This document shows positions 1-9,577 of a stretch of DNA of 64,000 nucleotides, piece by piece. The DNA comes from JBBSOK01 sp038259825 (GTDB lineage: Bacteria; Bacteroidota; Bacteroidia; Flavobacteriales; Flavobacteriaceae), in NCBI GenBank assembly GCA_038259825.1, contig JBBSOK010000001.1, forward strand, positions 3,566 through 67,565, in the 5' to 3' direction. A model generated the notes under the pieces. It made no database searches. It was not told where the DNA came from and worked only from the letters and a program-made list of their open reading frames with translations. The translations under genes and the position numbers were made by a program. Positions within the stretch are counted from its first letter, which is position 1, and each line of letters opens with the position of its first letter.

Positions 1-90
1 ATTTATGATTCTATCTCGAAAATTTGGGCGTATTAAATAGTTCCTATTTAAAAATGTAAGAATTCATCCAAACAAAACCACAAGTACAAA

Positions 91-1152
91 ATGGAATACA
101 TAGTCCTCGATACAAATATTTTTATTAAAGAAAATTTTCTTGAAGGAAAAAGAATTCGGCAACTTCTCAAACTTTCCGAAGAGGAAAAGATTAAGATTGT
201 TATGACCAAAATAACGATTGGAGAAGTTAAAAGCCGATTTAAGAAATTTTCAAGAAAAGCAGTCCAAGACTTAAATCAGTTTAAAAATCAATTTGAGTCC
301 CGAGTTTTGCGGAACAATTCCGCAGGGAGGAAAATTTTTGAGCGAATCGTTAATAATGACATTGAAAAGGAATTTAATGATGAATTTGATGCTATTCTTC
401 TAAAATCAAAAGTCCTTGTAATTGATTATCGAGAATTAAATATAGAAACCGTTTTTGAGAAATATTTTGAAAATAAATTTCCATTTAATGGAGGAGACAA
501 GAAAAATGAATTTCCTGATGCATTTGCATTGGACTTGATTGAAAAATGGTGTTTTGAGAAGAAAATAAAATGTACCGTATTTTCATCCGATAAAGATTTT
601 TTAAACTTCGAGAGTGAACATTTCGAAATAACTAAAGACTACGAAAATTATCTTGATGAGAAGCTTAAATATTATCTAACAGAAGAACATAGAATTTCAA
701 TACTTAATAAACTATTTGAGCAAAACTCAAAGAAAATTGATGATGAGATTGAAGAGTGGTATCGGTATAAGTTAGATGATGACAGTTTGTATCATATGGT
801 AGTTTGGAATGATATTCACGACATTGAAATAACGGAAGTCATTATCAAAAACAAATCATTCCAAATTGTATCGATTGATGAAGAATCTATTGAAATTGAA
901 ATTGAGGCAGAGGTAACCTTCAAAGTTGAATTAGTCATAGATGATGAAGATTTCTCCCATTATGATAATGAAGATAAAGTTACCTACTACTTCGAAACCA
1001 AAATTGAAGAAATAGAAAGAGACGTAACGGCAACTTTATCGGTTCTTGCCTATATTATTGATAAGGAAGAGTACGAGGAGGAATTTGAAATTCTCGAAAT
1101 CAATAAAGATGAGAAGTTAAAAATTGAAGAACAGTATGAAGATTACAGATAA
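91..1152 (+). CDS. PIN-domain protein with acidic C-terminal domain
   Basis: Predicted metal-dependent ribonuclease-like protein of 353 residues. The N-terminal half (about 1-175) reads as a PIN domain: a DTN motif at residues 7-9, Glu45 in an IGEV context, Asp143 in FPDAFALD, and Asp167 in SSDKDF supply the usual four acidic positions. The C-terminal half (about 185-353) is very acidic, probably beta-rich, and not recognised. It is much longer than a VapC toxin (about 130 residues) and no small antitoxin gene lies beside it, so a classical toxin-antitoxin role is not supported. It stands alone at the left end of the visible element, upstream of a restriction-modification pair; a defence role is plausible but inferred. 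Confidence 0.7.
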   Translation: MEYIVLDTNIFIKENFLEGKRIRQLLKLSEEEKIKIVMTKITIGEVKSRFKKFSRKAVQDLNQFKNQFESRVLRNNSAGRKIFERIVNNDIEKEFNDEFDAILLKSKVLVIDYRELNIETVFEKYFENKFPFNGGDKKNEFPDAFALDLIEKWCFEKKIKCTVFSSDKDFLNFESEHFEITKDYENYLDEKLKYYLTEEHRISILNKLFEQNSKKIDDEIEEWYRYKLDDDSLYHMVVWNDIHDIEITEVIIKNKSFQIVSIDEESIEIEIEAEVTFKVELVIDDEDFSHYDNEDKVTYYFETKIEEIERDVTATLSVLAYIIDKEEYEEEFEILEINKDEKLKIEEQYEDYR

Positions 1153-1489
1153 TCTATAATTCAAACGTGAATTGAAGGTTTTCACTTGAAAAATTCTACA
1201 AAGTTTATAAAGTCGGTAGTCCTTTAGAGTCTTAATCTCATTTCAAGCAAGGCAAAAATAGCCATAGCTTAAGATAAAGGATAGAAAGTATTTTTTCATA
1301 ACTGAATACTTAAGACATAAGAGATTATAGGTAGGAACTGTTCAAATAGCTCCAAAACCACCTATCCATAAACTTGGAAATATTCCAAATATTAATGAAA
1401 TCCTGATTATCAAATTCGCAAAATCATTTGTACCTTTGAAAGGAATTTAGTATGTAATTAACAAAAAGGAATTTTAGACAATTTGCAAA
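1153..1489. other. Intergenic gap with promoter for the methyltransferase gene
   Basis: No convincing coding sequence is visible in these 337 bases. A TACCTTTG string at 1431-1438 matches the Bacteroidetes -7 box TAnnTTTG and lies 51 bases before the methyltransferase start. No clear -33 TTTG was found at the expected distance. Confidence 0.5.
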
Positions 1490-4400
1490 ATGATTGATTT
1501 TGATATAATAGAAAATTTAGGTTTGGACAAGGCCGTATCTGTTATTTCAGAACCTAATCAAGTTTCTGAAAGTCAATTAGGTGTCATAAATCAAGTAAAG
1601 AATTTTGGTATTGATGAAATTTATTTCAGCACCGACGAAAATCACAACAGTTATCCAGCGGTATTCTTAAAGGAAGTCCAAAAATTTGATGACTTGGCTC
1701 TTCGAGAAATTGCCATTGCACAAAAAAAAATATGGAATTTTAAAAAGGTCATTTTTCTTTACGTTTATTCTGAAACGGAAATACGAATCTACAATTGCGC
1801 CGAGAAACCTCTGTTGATAAAATCCGACGATTTTGATTATAAAAAGGAACTCAAAACGCTTGAGATAGAGTCATACAAGTTTTCGGATAAAAATAAATTA
1901 AAAGAACTTCAAAACCTTTTTTCCACCATTGCTATCGATACCGGTATTATTTGGACTTTGAAGGAAGCTTTTGAGATTCGAAAGAAGATTAGTCTTAAGC
2001 GAAGAGTGGATAAATATCTCGTTGATAGCCTTACCCATACTGCCAAGCAATTACAGGACGATGGGTTAGAGATTAACCTTATCCATAAAATAATAATGCG
2101 TTCTCTCTTTCTACTATATCTGGAAGATAGGGGCGCAACCGATGCAAAATTCTATTCTGGAATCAAAAAAGGAGCTCAATCTTATTTCGACATTCTGGAT
2201 GATGAAGATAAAACGTATTCCCTTTACCGCAAGTTGGAGGAATATTTTAATGGAAATGTTTTTACTGTAGATAACAATGAGACCATTTCGAGAGAACACT
2301 TGCAAATTATAAAAAAGTGTTTTATCAATGGTAATGATGATTCACAGCAGCAAAATCTTTTTGAAGATTTTCGACTTTTCGACTTTAGTATTATCCAAAT
2401 TGAATTATTGAGTGAAATTTACGAGAATTTTCTTTCCGAAATAAACCCAACACTAAAACAAGATACAGGTACATATTACACACCTCCATCACTTGTTGAA
2501 CTTATATTAAATGAAAAGTTACCAATTGCAAGGTCAGAGAGAAACTTCAATGTTAAGATTTTGGACCCAACCTGTGGTTCTGGAATTTTTCTGGTAGAAA
2601 GTTTTAAAAGATTGGTAAAGCGTCACGAAAATGCGACCTCTGAAAAACTTACTGACTTTAATGAGCTGAAGAAGTTGCTGACGGATAATATTTTTGGCAT
2701 TGAGATACATCCACAATCCATTAAGGTGGCAGCATTCAGTCTTTATCTGGCTTTGGTTGATAACTTGAATCCTAAAACGATTTGGCAGAATAAAGATTAC
2801 CGTTTGCCTTACCTGATTAACGACCCTACTGATAGTACATTGGTAGAGCAAGGCAATAATTTGTTTCGTAGTGATACTATAAAATCGAATCCAGAGGTAG
2901 AAGCTATTAAATTTGATTTGGTTGTTGGGAATCCGCCCTTTGGCACGAAAAAACTATCTCAAACCATAAGGGATTATAGCGATAAATACGGTTTTGCCAA
3001 GGAAATGGTGCTTCCGTTTTTGCACAAAGCAACAACGTTCTCTGAAAATGGAGAAATTGCCTTGATTTTCAATACCAAAATACTCACTAACACGAAAATT
3101 ACGTATCAAAATTTCAGAAAGTGGCTTTTCAATGAATGCTATGTAGAGAAGATTTATAATTTCTCAATTTTACGGAATGCTCCGAAAGATTTTGGCGGGC
3201 AATTGTTTGGTTCGGCAACGGGGCCTATCAGCATTGTCTTTTATAGGAAAAATGCACCAAAGAAAAAATCTGACACCATTATTTATTATGCTCCCAAAAC
3301 TTATATCAAATCCAATGTTATTGAAGGTGTTAGTATTGATGGGACAGATTTAAAATATCTTCCCCGAGAAGAATGCAAAAATCCGACTTCAAAAATTTGG
3401 AAAATTGCAATGTGGGGTGGAAATGGGGATATGAAATTGATTCATAAATTAAATTCTTTAGATAGTCTGGAGCAGTTTATTTCAAATGAAAAATTTGATA
3501 GAGGTTCTGGATTGCAATATTTGAATGATTCCACAAAGAATCCTAAAGTAGATACTGAAATTCCTAATAGATATATTGCACCAAAGAATATTAGGAGATA
3601 TGCGTCATATTCGTTTTCGGACTTAAATTCTGGGCTTTCTCTAAAATCTAAAGAAATATACGCTCAACATTATGGTGTGTCAGTTAGCGACATACCTGCT
3701 ATAGATATTTTTAGACGTCTGGGAGCGAAAAAAACTTATTTTGCGCCACATATTCTAATTAAAGAAGGTCTTTCCAATTGGAAAATTTGTGCTTCTTATG
3801 AAAATGAAGATTGCTCTTTCAATAGTAAAGTTTTAGGTGTCAGTCATAGTGATGCTAATTTACTCAAAGGGTTAACTTGTTTCATAAACTCAAAACTTGC
3901 TTATTATTATCTTTTTCTTTGTTCGGCATCCATCGGAATAGAAAGAGAGGAAATTAAACCAAACGAAATTTACAAACTTCCTTTTTCTCTATCAAAAGAG
4001 AATTTATATTATTTAGCTGAAATGTATGACAGAATGTGTAGTGAATCTGAAATTCTCAATAACAATTTAAAAGAGCAAGAGAAGCAGATTGATGAATACA
4101 TATTTAAGTGTTTTAACTTTTCAAAGGACGAGAATCTTATCGTAGATAATTTTGTTGAATTTACTATCCCATTATTAATTAAGAGGTATCATTATGTTCT
4201 TGGACCGACAAACCTTAAGGAAATTCAAGATTATGCTGCGAAAGTATCACAACATTTGAATGACTTTTTGCAAAATCAGAATCTGTATGCCAATTGTACA
4301 ATATTTGAAAAAGTGAATCATTTTTCGCCTCTGATGATAACTAAAGTTACATTTGAAGATACTGAAAAAGCAGTCTTAAAATCAATTGTGCAGATTGATG

Positions 4401-4591
4401 ACATACTGAAAGATTTGGATAAGGAATTATGGCAAAAGAAGGCAACAAATATATATTTCAGAAAAAAATTAAATTACAAAACTGGTAACGACATTTTTAT
4501 TATTCGTCCCAATCAGAAAAGATTCTGGACACAATCAATGGCAATTGAAGATGCTTCGGAATTAATTCTGGAAATTTTAAACGAAGTTTAA
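1490..4591 (+). CDS. N6-adenine DNA methyltransferase, Eco57I/type IIG-like
   Basis: Predicted SAM-dependent adenine methyltransferase of 1033 residues. The SAM-binding motif I (DPTCGSG) is at residues 359-365 and the catalytic NPPF motif IV at 481-484, the order of gamma-class enzymes. The first 330 or so residues are helical with no obvious intact nuclease motif. The C-terminal half should contain the target-recognition region and ends in a long helical stretch. Its stop is followed after only 3 bases by a gene with a PD-(D/E)XK signature, so methylation and cleavage may be split between two proteins. Type II, IIG-like or another defence-linked methyltransferase are all possible; the methyltransferase activity itself is well supported. 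Confidence 0.88.
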   Translation: MIDFDIIENLGLDKAVSVISEPNQVSESQLGVINQVKNFGIDEIYFSTDENHNSYPAVFLKEVQKFDDLALREIAIAQKKIWNFKKVIFLYVYSETEIRIYNCAEKPLLIKSDDFDYKKELKTLEIESYKFSDKNKLKELQNLFSTIAIDTGIIWTLKEAFEIRKKISLKRRVDKYLVDSLTHTAKQLQDDGLEINLIHKIIMRSLFLLYLEDRGATDAKFYSGIKKGAQSYFDILDDEDKTYSLYRKLEEYFNGNVFTVDNNETISREHLQIIKKCFINGNDDSQQQNLFEDFRLFDFSIIQIELLSEIYENFLSEINPTLKQDTGTYYTPPSLVELILNEKLPIARSERNFNVKILDPTCGSGIFLVESFKRLVKRHENATSEKLTDFNELKKLLTDNIFGIEIHPQSIKVAAFSLYLALVDNLNPKTIWQNKDYRLPYLINDPTDSTLVEQGNNLFRSDTIKSNPEVEAIKFDLVVGNPPFGTKKLSQTIRDYSDKYGFAKEMVLPFLHKATTFSENGEIALIFNTKILTNTKITYQNFRKWLFNECYVEKIYNFSILRNAPKDFGGQLFGSATGPISIVFYRKNAPKKKSDTIIYYAPKTYIKSNVIEGVSIDGTDLKYLPREECKNPTSKIWKIAMWGGNGDMKLIHKLNSLDSLEQFISNEKFDRGSGLQYLNDSTKNPKVDTEIPNRYIAPKNIRRYASYSFSDLNSGLSLKSKEIYAQHYGVSVSDIPAIDIFRRLGAKKTYFAPHILIKEGLSNWKICASYENEDCSFNSKVLGVSHSDANLLKGLTCFINSKLAYYYLFLCSASIGIEREEIKPNEIYKLPFSLSKENLYYLAEMYDRMCSESEILNNNLKEQEKQIDEYIFKCFNFSKDENLIVDNFVEFTIPLLIKRYHYVLGPTNLKEIQDYAAKVSQHLNDFLQNQNLYANCTIFEKVNHFSPLMITKVTFEDTEKAVLKSIVQIDDILKDLDKELWQKKATNIYFRKKLNYKTGNDIFIIRPNQKRFWTQSMAIEDASELILEILNEV

Positions 4592-4594
4592 GTA

Positions 4595-5215
4595 ATGGGA
4601 TTGAACAAAGTAATAGTTGCCAGCTTCAAGAGAGGTTTCGAAGATAAATGTTTTCAGCTGATAACGGGATCTTATGCAAAAGCTTTAGAAACAAAGGTCA
4701 TCCAACTCAATTGGGATGAGAATGATATCACATCGGAACTGCATACGCACATAAACCAAAATCCGCTACGATTAAAGTGGAGTATCGTAACGAATGTTGA
4801 GCAACATTTACCTAAAAAAGATACTAAAAAGGAAAAGGGTTTTGCCGCAAAGTTACCTCGTATAGACCTTCGATTGGTAACCATAAATTCCGACCTTGAA
4901 TATGAATATCATTTGGAAGCAAAAAATCTTAAGGAAACTGATTCTGGCCTAAAGCGACGATATATAGATACAGGCATCAACAATTTTGTATCACATAAAT
5001 ATGAGAATGGTTGCTTACTTGGCTATGTACTTGAAGGAGATTTGGATAAAACAGTTAAAGGAGTGAACAAACTTTTGATAAAAGATAAGAGGGCTTCCGA
5101 ATGTTTAATTCCAAAGCCACATAATTTGCACAATGCTTATTACGAAACAGGACACATTAATAACTTTACTCTAAAGCACTTAATGTTCGATTTCACACAC
5201 CTTCAGAGTGCTTAA
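4595..5215 (+). CDS. Candidate restriction endonuclease, PD-(D/E)XK type
   Basis: A 206-residue protein without a family name I recognise. Asp91 in PRIDLRL and Glu108-Ala109-Lys110 in HLEAKNL are spaced like the D-(X)n-ExK core of PD-(D/E)XK nucleases, with predicted beta strands around both. It begins 3 bases after the methyltransferase stop, so the two are almost certainly co-transcribed and probably translationally coupled. The simplest reading is the cleaving partner of that methyltransferase. The motif assignment is by eye and the function is inferred from motif and neighbour. No T-run terminator is obvious in the 137 bases that follow. Confidence 0.6.
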   Translation: MGLNKVIVASFKRGFEDKCFQLITGSYAKALETKVIQLNWDENDITSELHTHINQNPLRLKWSIVTNVEQHLPKKDTKKEKGFAAKLPRIDLRLVTINSDLEYEYHLEAKNLKETDSGLKRRYIDTGINNFVSHKYENGCLLGYVLEGDLDKTVKGVNKLLIKDKRASECLIPKPHNLHNAYYETGHINNFTLKHLMFDFTHLQSA

Positions 5216-5352
5216 AATATCAATTTTGTTATTAGGTATTGTTTTTTAGAATTTCCCGATAATTTCTGACCCAGTGCGAACAATAATTAAAGTACAACAA
5301 ATTTTCTTTGAGGACTTTTAAATTGGGCTTAAAGGTTGACCCTATGAAATTT

Positions 5353-5718
5353 TCAAAAAGGCCCTTTATCCCGCGGCCCATTATGCGTAACCTTCCATTG
5401 GCCATTTTCTTGAACCAGTTTAAAAACACCTGGTTTTGGGTCGTACGCTGTTGAATATTTTACCCAAACCACCTCGCCATCCATAGCTTCATCGACCACT
5501 TTAAAATTGGCTTCTGAATCTTTATCTTCAGCAAACATTGCTTGAATGCTTGAAAGGTTTGCATATCCTTCCGCAGTGGTATACTTTTTTAATGTAGCTT
5601 CATCGCCGTGATAAAAACTTTCGGCAACAACTTTAGCGGTTTCAGAAGGGGAGAGATTCTTGTTTTCTGAGCACGAGAAGAACAAAAATACGAGCGAGAA
5701 AATGACTAAATTTTTCAT
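5353..5718 (-). CDS. Small lipoprotein, DUF4878-like, at end of tra operon
   Basis: A 121-residue lipoprotein. Residues 1-16 form a signal peptide ending in a lipobox (FFSCSE), so Cys16 should be lipidated. The rest resembles the DUF4878/NTF2-like fold of small Bacteroidetes lipoproteins: helices (SPSETAKVVAESFYHGDE), then strands ending in the sequence ENGQWKV. It starts 7 bases after traN ends, in the same direction, and is probably the last gene of the tra transcript. Small lipoproteins in such positions can act in entry exclusion, but nothing in the sequence proves that here. Confidence 0.7.
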   Translation of the reverse strand: MKNLVIFSLVFLFFSCSENKNLSPSETAKVVAESFYHGDEATLKKYTTAEGYANLSSIQAMFAEDKDSEANFKVVDEAMDGEVVWVKYSTAYDPKPGVFKLVQENGQWKVTHNGPRDKGPF

Positions 5719-5725
5719 AACGTTA

Positions 5726-6616
5726 CTAATTTGGGTTATTGATATAACTATGTGATATTTTTAGTTCAATATTACGTTCACCATCTTTTTCGTGCAGTTC
5801 TAAAATTGCTCTACGGTCATTGGATAATGAAAACTTCGGAACTACATAAACAAACCGAACCGATTCATTCTCTTTTATTTTGGAAGGCAGATTGTATTTA
5901 AATAGCGGTTCTTGATACAGACGTTGCAGCGATTTTCTTTTTCCCTTTTGTCTTGTTTCAACCGAGAGTTTTAAGAAATTCAAATCATAATCCAAAGTAG
6001 AATTATTCTTGATCTGGATTACGAAGTAAAGTTCTTCCGTATCAAAAACAATATTTTCAACACTCAAAACAATACCCTCGGTTCGCTTTTTAATCCTACC
6101 AACACGCTGTTTTCTTTCAAGAAGATAGGAACTGAATTTCTGGTAATAATAATTTCTGTTATCAATATTACTTTCAGCAGAAGCAACAGAAATAGAATCA
6201 TTCATTATTGGTCTTTCGTTTCCGATACTACTGGACTTCGGAATAAAATAATTGAATTTGGATATCTGCGCCTTATACCTTACAATATACGAAAAAATTG
6301 AACCATCTCTATTGACTATCAGAAGATTGCTTTCTTTTCCGGGCTTTGCCTGAAGCAGTCCGAAATATTGTTCTTTTTCACGATTATATGTAAATACGAA
6401 ATTACCTGAGCCAGTTATACCTTGGCGTATAGGTTCAGGGAAAAACAGCGCAACATTTTTGGTGTCATTCGCATAGATGGTATCTATTACGATTGTTTCT
6501 TGTGCTGTAACCTGCGCCCGGCAAAGTCGAGGTGCAAATGTTAGAACAGCTACAAATAATGAAGTTATGATATATTTTTTCATAATAATGAATTTTTGAG
6601 AACCCATTAGGTTCAT
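5726..6616 (-). CDS. traN: Conjugative transposon protein TraN
   Basis: Outer-envelope component of the Bacteroidetes conjugation machine, TraN/DUF4138 family, about the usual length. The longest frame starts at 6616 and overlaps the traM stop as ATGA. A second start at 6583 gives a protein beginning MKKYIITSLF, a textbook signal peptide cleaved after CRAQ, and is more likely for an exported protein; both are left open. After the signal peptide come beta-rich segments (NVALFFPEPIRQGITG, then FVIQIKNNSTLDYDLNFLK). It lies downstream of traM and upstream of the lipoprotein, matching the CTnDOT order M-N. Confidence 0.85.
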   Translation of the reverse strand: MNLMGSQKFIIMKKYIITSLFVAVLTFAPRLCRAQVTAQETIVIDTIYANDTKNVALFFPEPIRQGITGSGNFVFTYNREKEQYFGLLQAKPGKESNLLIVNRDGSIFSYIVRYKAQISKFNYFIPKSSSIGNERPIMNDSISVASAESNIDNRNYYYQKFSSYLLERKQRVGRIKKRTEGIVLSVENIVFDTEELYFVIQIKNNSTLDYDLNFLKLSVETRQKGKRKSLQRLYQEPLFKYNLPSKIKENESVRFVYVVPKFSLSNDRRAILELHEKDGERNIELKISHSYINNPN

Positions 6617-7542
6617 AGTTTTGGTTTTAGAATAAGCTTGTAATTGTTCAACACCGTCACTTTAATGCTTCGGTTTTTACGTTTTAAGATTTTTGTGATT
6701 CCGCCAACTTCTGGAACACTTGGAATATTGATATCGCCTATAACATCGTCCAAAACTTCCGTTGTTATCTCTGACCTAAAATTGTTTTGTACATAGATGC
6801 CCTCGCTACCATCCTGTAAATCGAACGCTTTGAGTTTGGTGGGATGATGCTTTATATTTTCAATCTCAATTAAAGCACGATTGGGCTGAAAGCTTATAAA
6901 GCCAAAAACGAGTGTGTTTTTTGGCATTCGCTTATTATTAATCATTGCAGCCTTGGTAAGTCGCATTCTCAATCGGGAGTTTGTTTTGACTACTTGGTCA
7001 CCATCGACAACCACATAGATTGTTTCATCCGTATTTCCAATGATTGAAATGTCGTTTGGCTTGGGCGAAGCAGCAAAAAATAATTGATGTTCCAGGCCCA
7101 ATTCTTTGGCTTCAATCTTCTGTTCTCTTTTTATGTCTGCGGAATCTACTTCTTGAATTTTTTTGGAAGCTGTTCTTCTGTTTCCTAGATTCTGATAGGT
7201 CAAATCAGAATATTTGATTTTTCCTGCTGAATAGATGCTATCCACGATACGTTCTTTTTCACGTTCGGGCAAATCTGTACTATAAAAACCTAGGGAATCA
7301 ATGAGCTTTTCATCGTAGATACTCGGAGCATTGTTTTCACGTACTTCCTTCAAATCATTGATGGCATCAAGTTTTGAATCGTATTCTTTTTGATTTTCTT
7401 CCAAATCTGGTATTTGGGTCTGTTCAAGGTTTTCATTTTCACTTTCGTCATCGCCCATTACCATAACGGAATAGGAAATTAGAAATATGAAAATCACAGC
7501 CAATACCGCTGCAAAGACAATTTTGTTTTTTTCAATTTTCAT
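6613..7542 (-). CDS. traM: Conjugative transposon protein TraM
   Basis: Inner-membrane-anchored transfer protein of 309 residues. One membrane helix (about 8-27) is followed by a charged, helical, probably periplasmic linker (about 30-140). A conserved beta-rich C-terminal domain then begins around the sequence FAASPKPNDISIIGN and contains the stretch NKRMPKNTLVFGF, resembling the VirB10-like core in other type IV systems. The start overlaps the end of traK by 11 bases and its stop overlaps traN by 4, so the genes look translationally coupled. No traL gene sits between traK and traM, as in several shortened tra operons. Confidence 0.85.
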   Translation of the reverse strand: MKIEKNKIVFAAVLAVIFIFLISYSVMVMGDDESENENLEQTQIPDLEENQKEYDSKLDAINDLKEVRENNAPSIYDEKLIDSLGFYSTDLPEREKERIVDSIYSAGKIKYSDLTYQNLGNRRTASKKIQEVDSADIKREQKIEAKELGLEHQLFFAASPKPNDISIIGNTDETIYVVVDGDQVVKTNSRLRMRLTKAAMINNKRMPKNTLVFGFISFQPNRALIEIENIKHHPTKLKAFDLQDGSEGIYVQNNFRSEITTEVLDDVIGDINIPSVPEVGGITKILKRKNRSIKVTVLNNYKLILKPKL

Positions 7543-8146
7543 CGGATAGTTTTTTTAAAGTGTTTTCAAAGTAATCGGTTATCAATAATCCGTGCGGATT
7601 GTTTGGGAAGTTTCGATTGACCATAATGAGTTTTCCAGTTGAAACAAGTTCGTAGGTGTCAATTATGGAACCACTATTGATTTCAAAAATGGTAGTTGTA
7701 GTGAAACTATACGAACCATTATTTTCCATTATCCTCGAATCGATACTCAACACTTTTTGAACCAAGGAATATTGCAACAATCGGTTGTAAACACCATCGG
7801 CTTTTTTCTGACGGTACAAATTGTCTACTGAACTATTGCCCAACCAAAGCGCTTTTTCCAAGTTCCGTTCATAATTACTTGCATCGATATTATAGAAGTA
7901 ATTGTGGAACAGTTCCAAATGCGCCAAAGCTTCTACCTGGAAATTTTCTTTTTGGGTAACGAGTTTTAATGGAATGATGCTGCCATTGGTGTTGATGGCG
8001 AATGCACTATTGAGGGCATTTTGGTTAGTTCTAAAAGCTATCCAAACGGAAAATGTACTCGCCAAAAAGGCAAATACTACGACTGCCAAAACGATGAACC
8101 TATTTAATTTTAGGATGTTATAAATATTCTTATAGGGTGTTTTCAT
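7532..8146 (-). CDS. traK: Conjugative transposon protein TraK
   Basis: A 204-residue inner-membrane transfer protein of the TraK family, VirB8-like in layout. It has a short cytoplasmic N-terminus, one membrane helix at about 18-40 and a periplasmic domain carrying the family stretch EALAHLELFHNYFYNID (about 72-88). It lies 12 bases downstream of traJ and overlaps traM. Length and order fit CTnDOT-type operons. Its probable role is to help assemble the envelope-spanning channel. Confidence 0.88.
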   Translation of the reverse strand: MKTPYKNIYNILKLNRFIVLAVVVFAFLASTFSVWIAFRTNQNALNSAFAINTNGSIIPLKLVTQKENFQVEALAHLELFHNYFYNIDASNYERNLEKALWLGNSSVDNLYRQKKADGVYNRLLQYSLVQKVLSIDSRIMENNGSYSFTTTTIFEINSGSIIDTYELVSTGKLIMVNRNFPNNPHGLLITDYFENTLKKLSDEN

Positions 8147-8158
8147 TCTGATTTTGCT

Positions 8159-9001
8159 TTAGTTAGAAAATAATCTTAACGTGAAAGAAGTGGCGCGCCT
8201 GTATAACTTGAATTTCAGGAAAACAATAAAGCCTACTGAACCAAGTTGTACTACAGGAGCAAAAAAGCCTTGACCTACATCTGTTCCAAAAAGGTTATTC
8301 CAAAAGTTTGTATTGATTTCTGTGTATAGCGCATTCACAAATACATTGACCAAAAAGAAGGCTGGCACGAGCATATATACCGCTGCATACAATTTGAAAA
8401 AATTATAGGCGAGGGAACGGAATTTCTCAAATACAGCTAAACTGATGACCAATGGGAAAAATGCTTGCATAATACCCAAAAGGAAAAACCGTTCTGCTAA
8501 AAAGAGCGGGTAGATAAACAGGTCTAAAATCCATAGGATAATCCCAATGATAAAGGCAAATATTTTAAACCCGTAAAGTGGTGTTACCAAAGCTTCATAA
8601 AGCAATGTCATTGCATTTTTTGCAGCATCGATTAGATTTACGTCTTCCTCTATCGGAATGTCCTGCATTTGCAATGGCAACAAAGCTGGTGCAGTTCCTC
8701 TATATTGTGCTTCTATAGAAACCAAGATGCTATCAAAAAAGCCTAACACCTGTGTCGAGAAAATGACCAAAAGAACTATGGCAAAATTCTTCGCCAGTTC
8801 TCCAGGACTCAATCCCCAAGTGTAACCGTCTTTATCTGCAACACCTTCATTGTATTTTTTAAGGATATTGACCAGAAAAAACAGAACAGCAAGCGTTTTC
8901 ATTCCTGCAATAGTATATTGCGAGAAGCTGCTGTTCTGTATGGTCTGGAAAACCGTGTCTATATATTCCAGTCCAATCCCTAAAATGATTGTTGCAGTCA
9001 T
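8159..9001 (-). CDS. traJ: Conjugative transposon protein TraJ
   Basis: Polytopic inner-membrane protein of 280 residues, VirB6-like. I count about six hydrophobic segments, including ones near residues 30-45, 70-90, 150-180, 185-205 and 210-235, followed by a C-terminal one. The N-terminus (about 1-25) is amphipathic. It is 2 bases downstream of the traI-like gene and 12 bases upstream of traK, all in one direction. By analogy with VirB6 it should form part of the DNA translocation path. Confidence 0.87.
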   Translation of the reverse strand: MTATIILGIGLEYIDTVFQTIQNSSFSQYTIAGMKTLAVLFFLVNILKKYNEGVADKDGYTWGLSPGELAKNFAIVLLVIFSTQVLGFFDSILVSIEAQYRGTAPALLPLQMQDIPIEEDVNLIDAAKNAMTLLYEALVTPLYGFKIFAFIIGIILWILDLFIYPLFLAERFFLLGIMQAFFPLVISLAVFEKFRSLAYNFFKLYAAVYMLVPAFFLVNVFVNALYTEINTNFWNNLFGTDVGQGFFAPVVQLGSVGFIVFLKFKLYRRATSFTLRLFSN

Positions 9002-9003
9002 CC

Positions 9004-9573
9004 TTAATATTCGGTTTCACGGTTATTTATTTTATCCTGCATTTTTCTGAAGGAAATAATATCCTTGTATCGTTTCGTTTTAGCCTTGACGTTAGAAACC
9101 ATTTCCTTTGATTCAAATTCTTTTTGTTTAAGGATTTCAGCACGTTCAGCATCGCTCATTTTCAGATAATCGCTGGATAGGATTTCATCTATAAAATTCA
9201 TTGTATCTAGAGAATTTTCTACAATGGCAGTGAATGATTCAGAAACCCTTGCAACTTCTTCGGGCTTGATGTAAGGGCTATCAAGAATATCCCTTAAATC
9301 ATCCTGCATTACATCGATGAGTCGCTGGTTGTTTCGACCAATCTCACGAACTGCATTCAATTGCCTAACTACATCATTGACCTTTTCAATGTTTTCTTTT
9401 GCTGTTTTTAAGAACTTGACAGTCTTGATGATGTTTGCGGTTTGCTTCCCGGACTCTAATAGTTGCTTTATTAAACTAATAAAATTGGTATTGTCATAAA
9501 CTGGCATTCCCTGTGCTTTAATGTTCAAGCTGAACAGCAATGCCATTGCGAGTACTAAAATTTTTGTTTTCAT
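9004..9573 (-). CDS. traI: Conjugal transfer protein TraI (DUF4141-like)
   Basis: A 189-residue exported protein with a clear signal peptide (residues 1-20, ending KAQ). The mature part is almost wholly alpha-helical, with the segment FISLIKQLLESGKQTANI followed by long coiled-coil-like helices. This matches the Bacteroidetes TraI/DUF4141 proteins, which resemble VirB5. It lies between traG and traJ, the standard order, and is separated from each by only a few bases. The name refers to the Bacteroidetes TraI, not to the F-plasmid relaxase. Confidence 0.75.
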   Translation of the reverse strand: MKTKILVLAMALLFSLNIKAQGMPVYDNTNFISLIKQLLESGKQTANIIKTVKFLKTAKENIEKVNDVVRQLNAVREIGRNNQRLIDVMQDDLRDILDSPYIKPEEVARVSESFTAIVENSLDTMNFIDEILSSDYLKMSDAERAEILKQKEFESKEMVSNVKAKTKRYKDIISFRKMQDKINNRETEY

Positions 9574-9577
9574 AATA

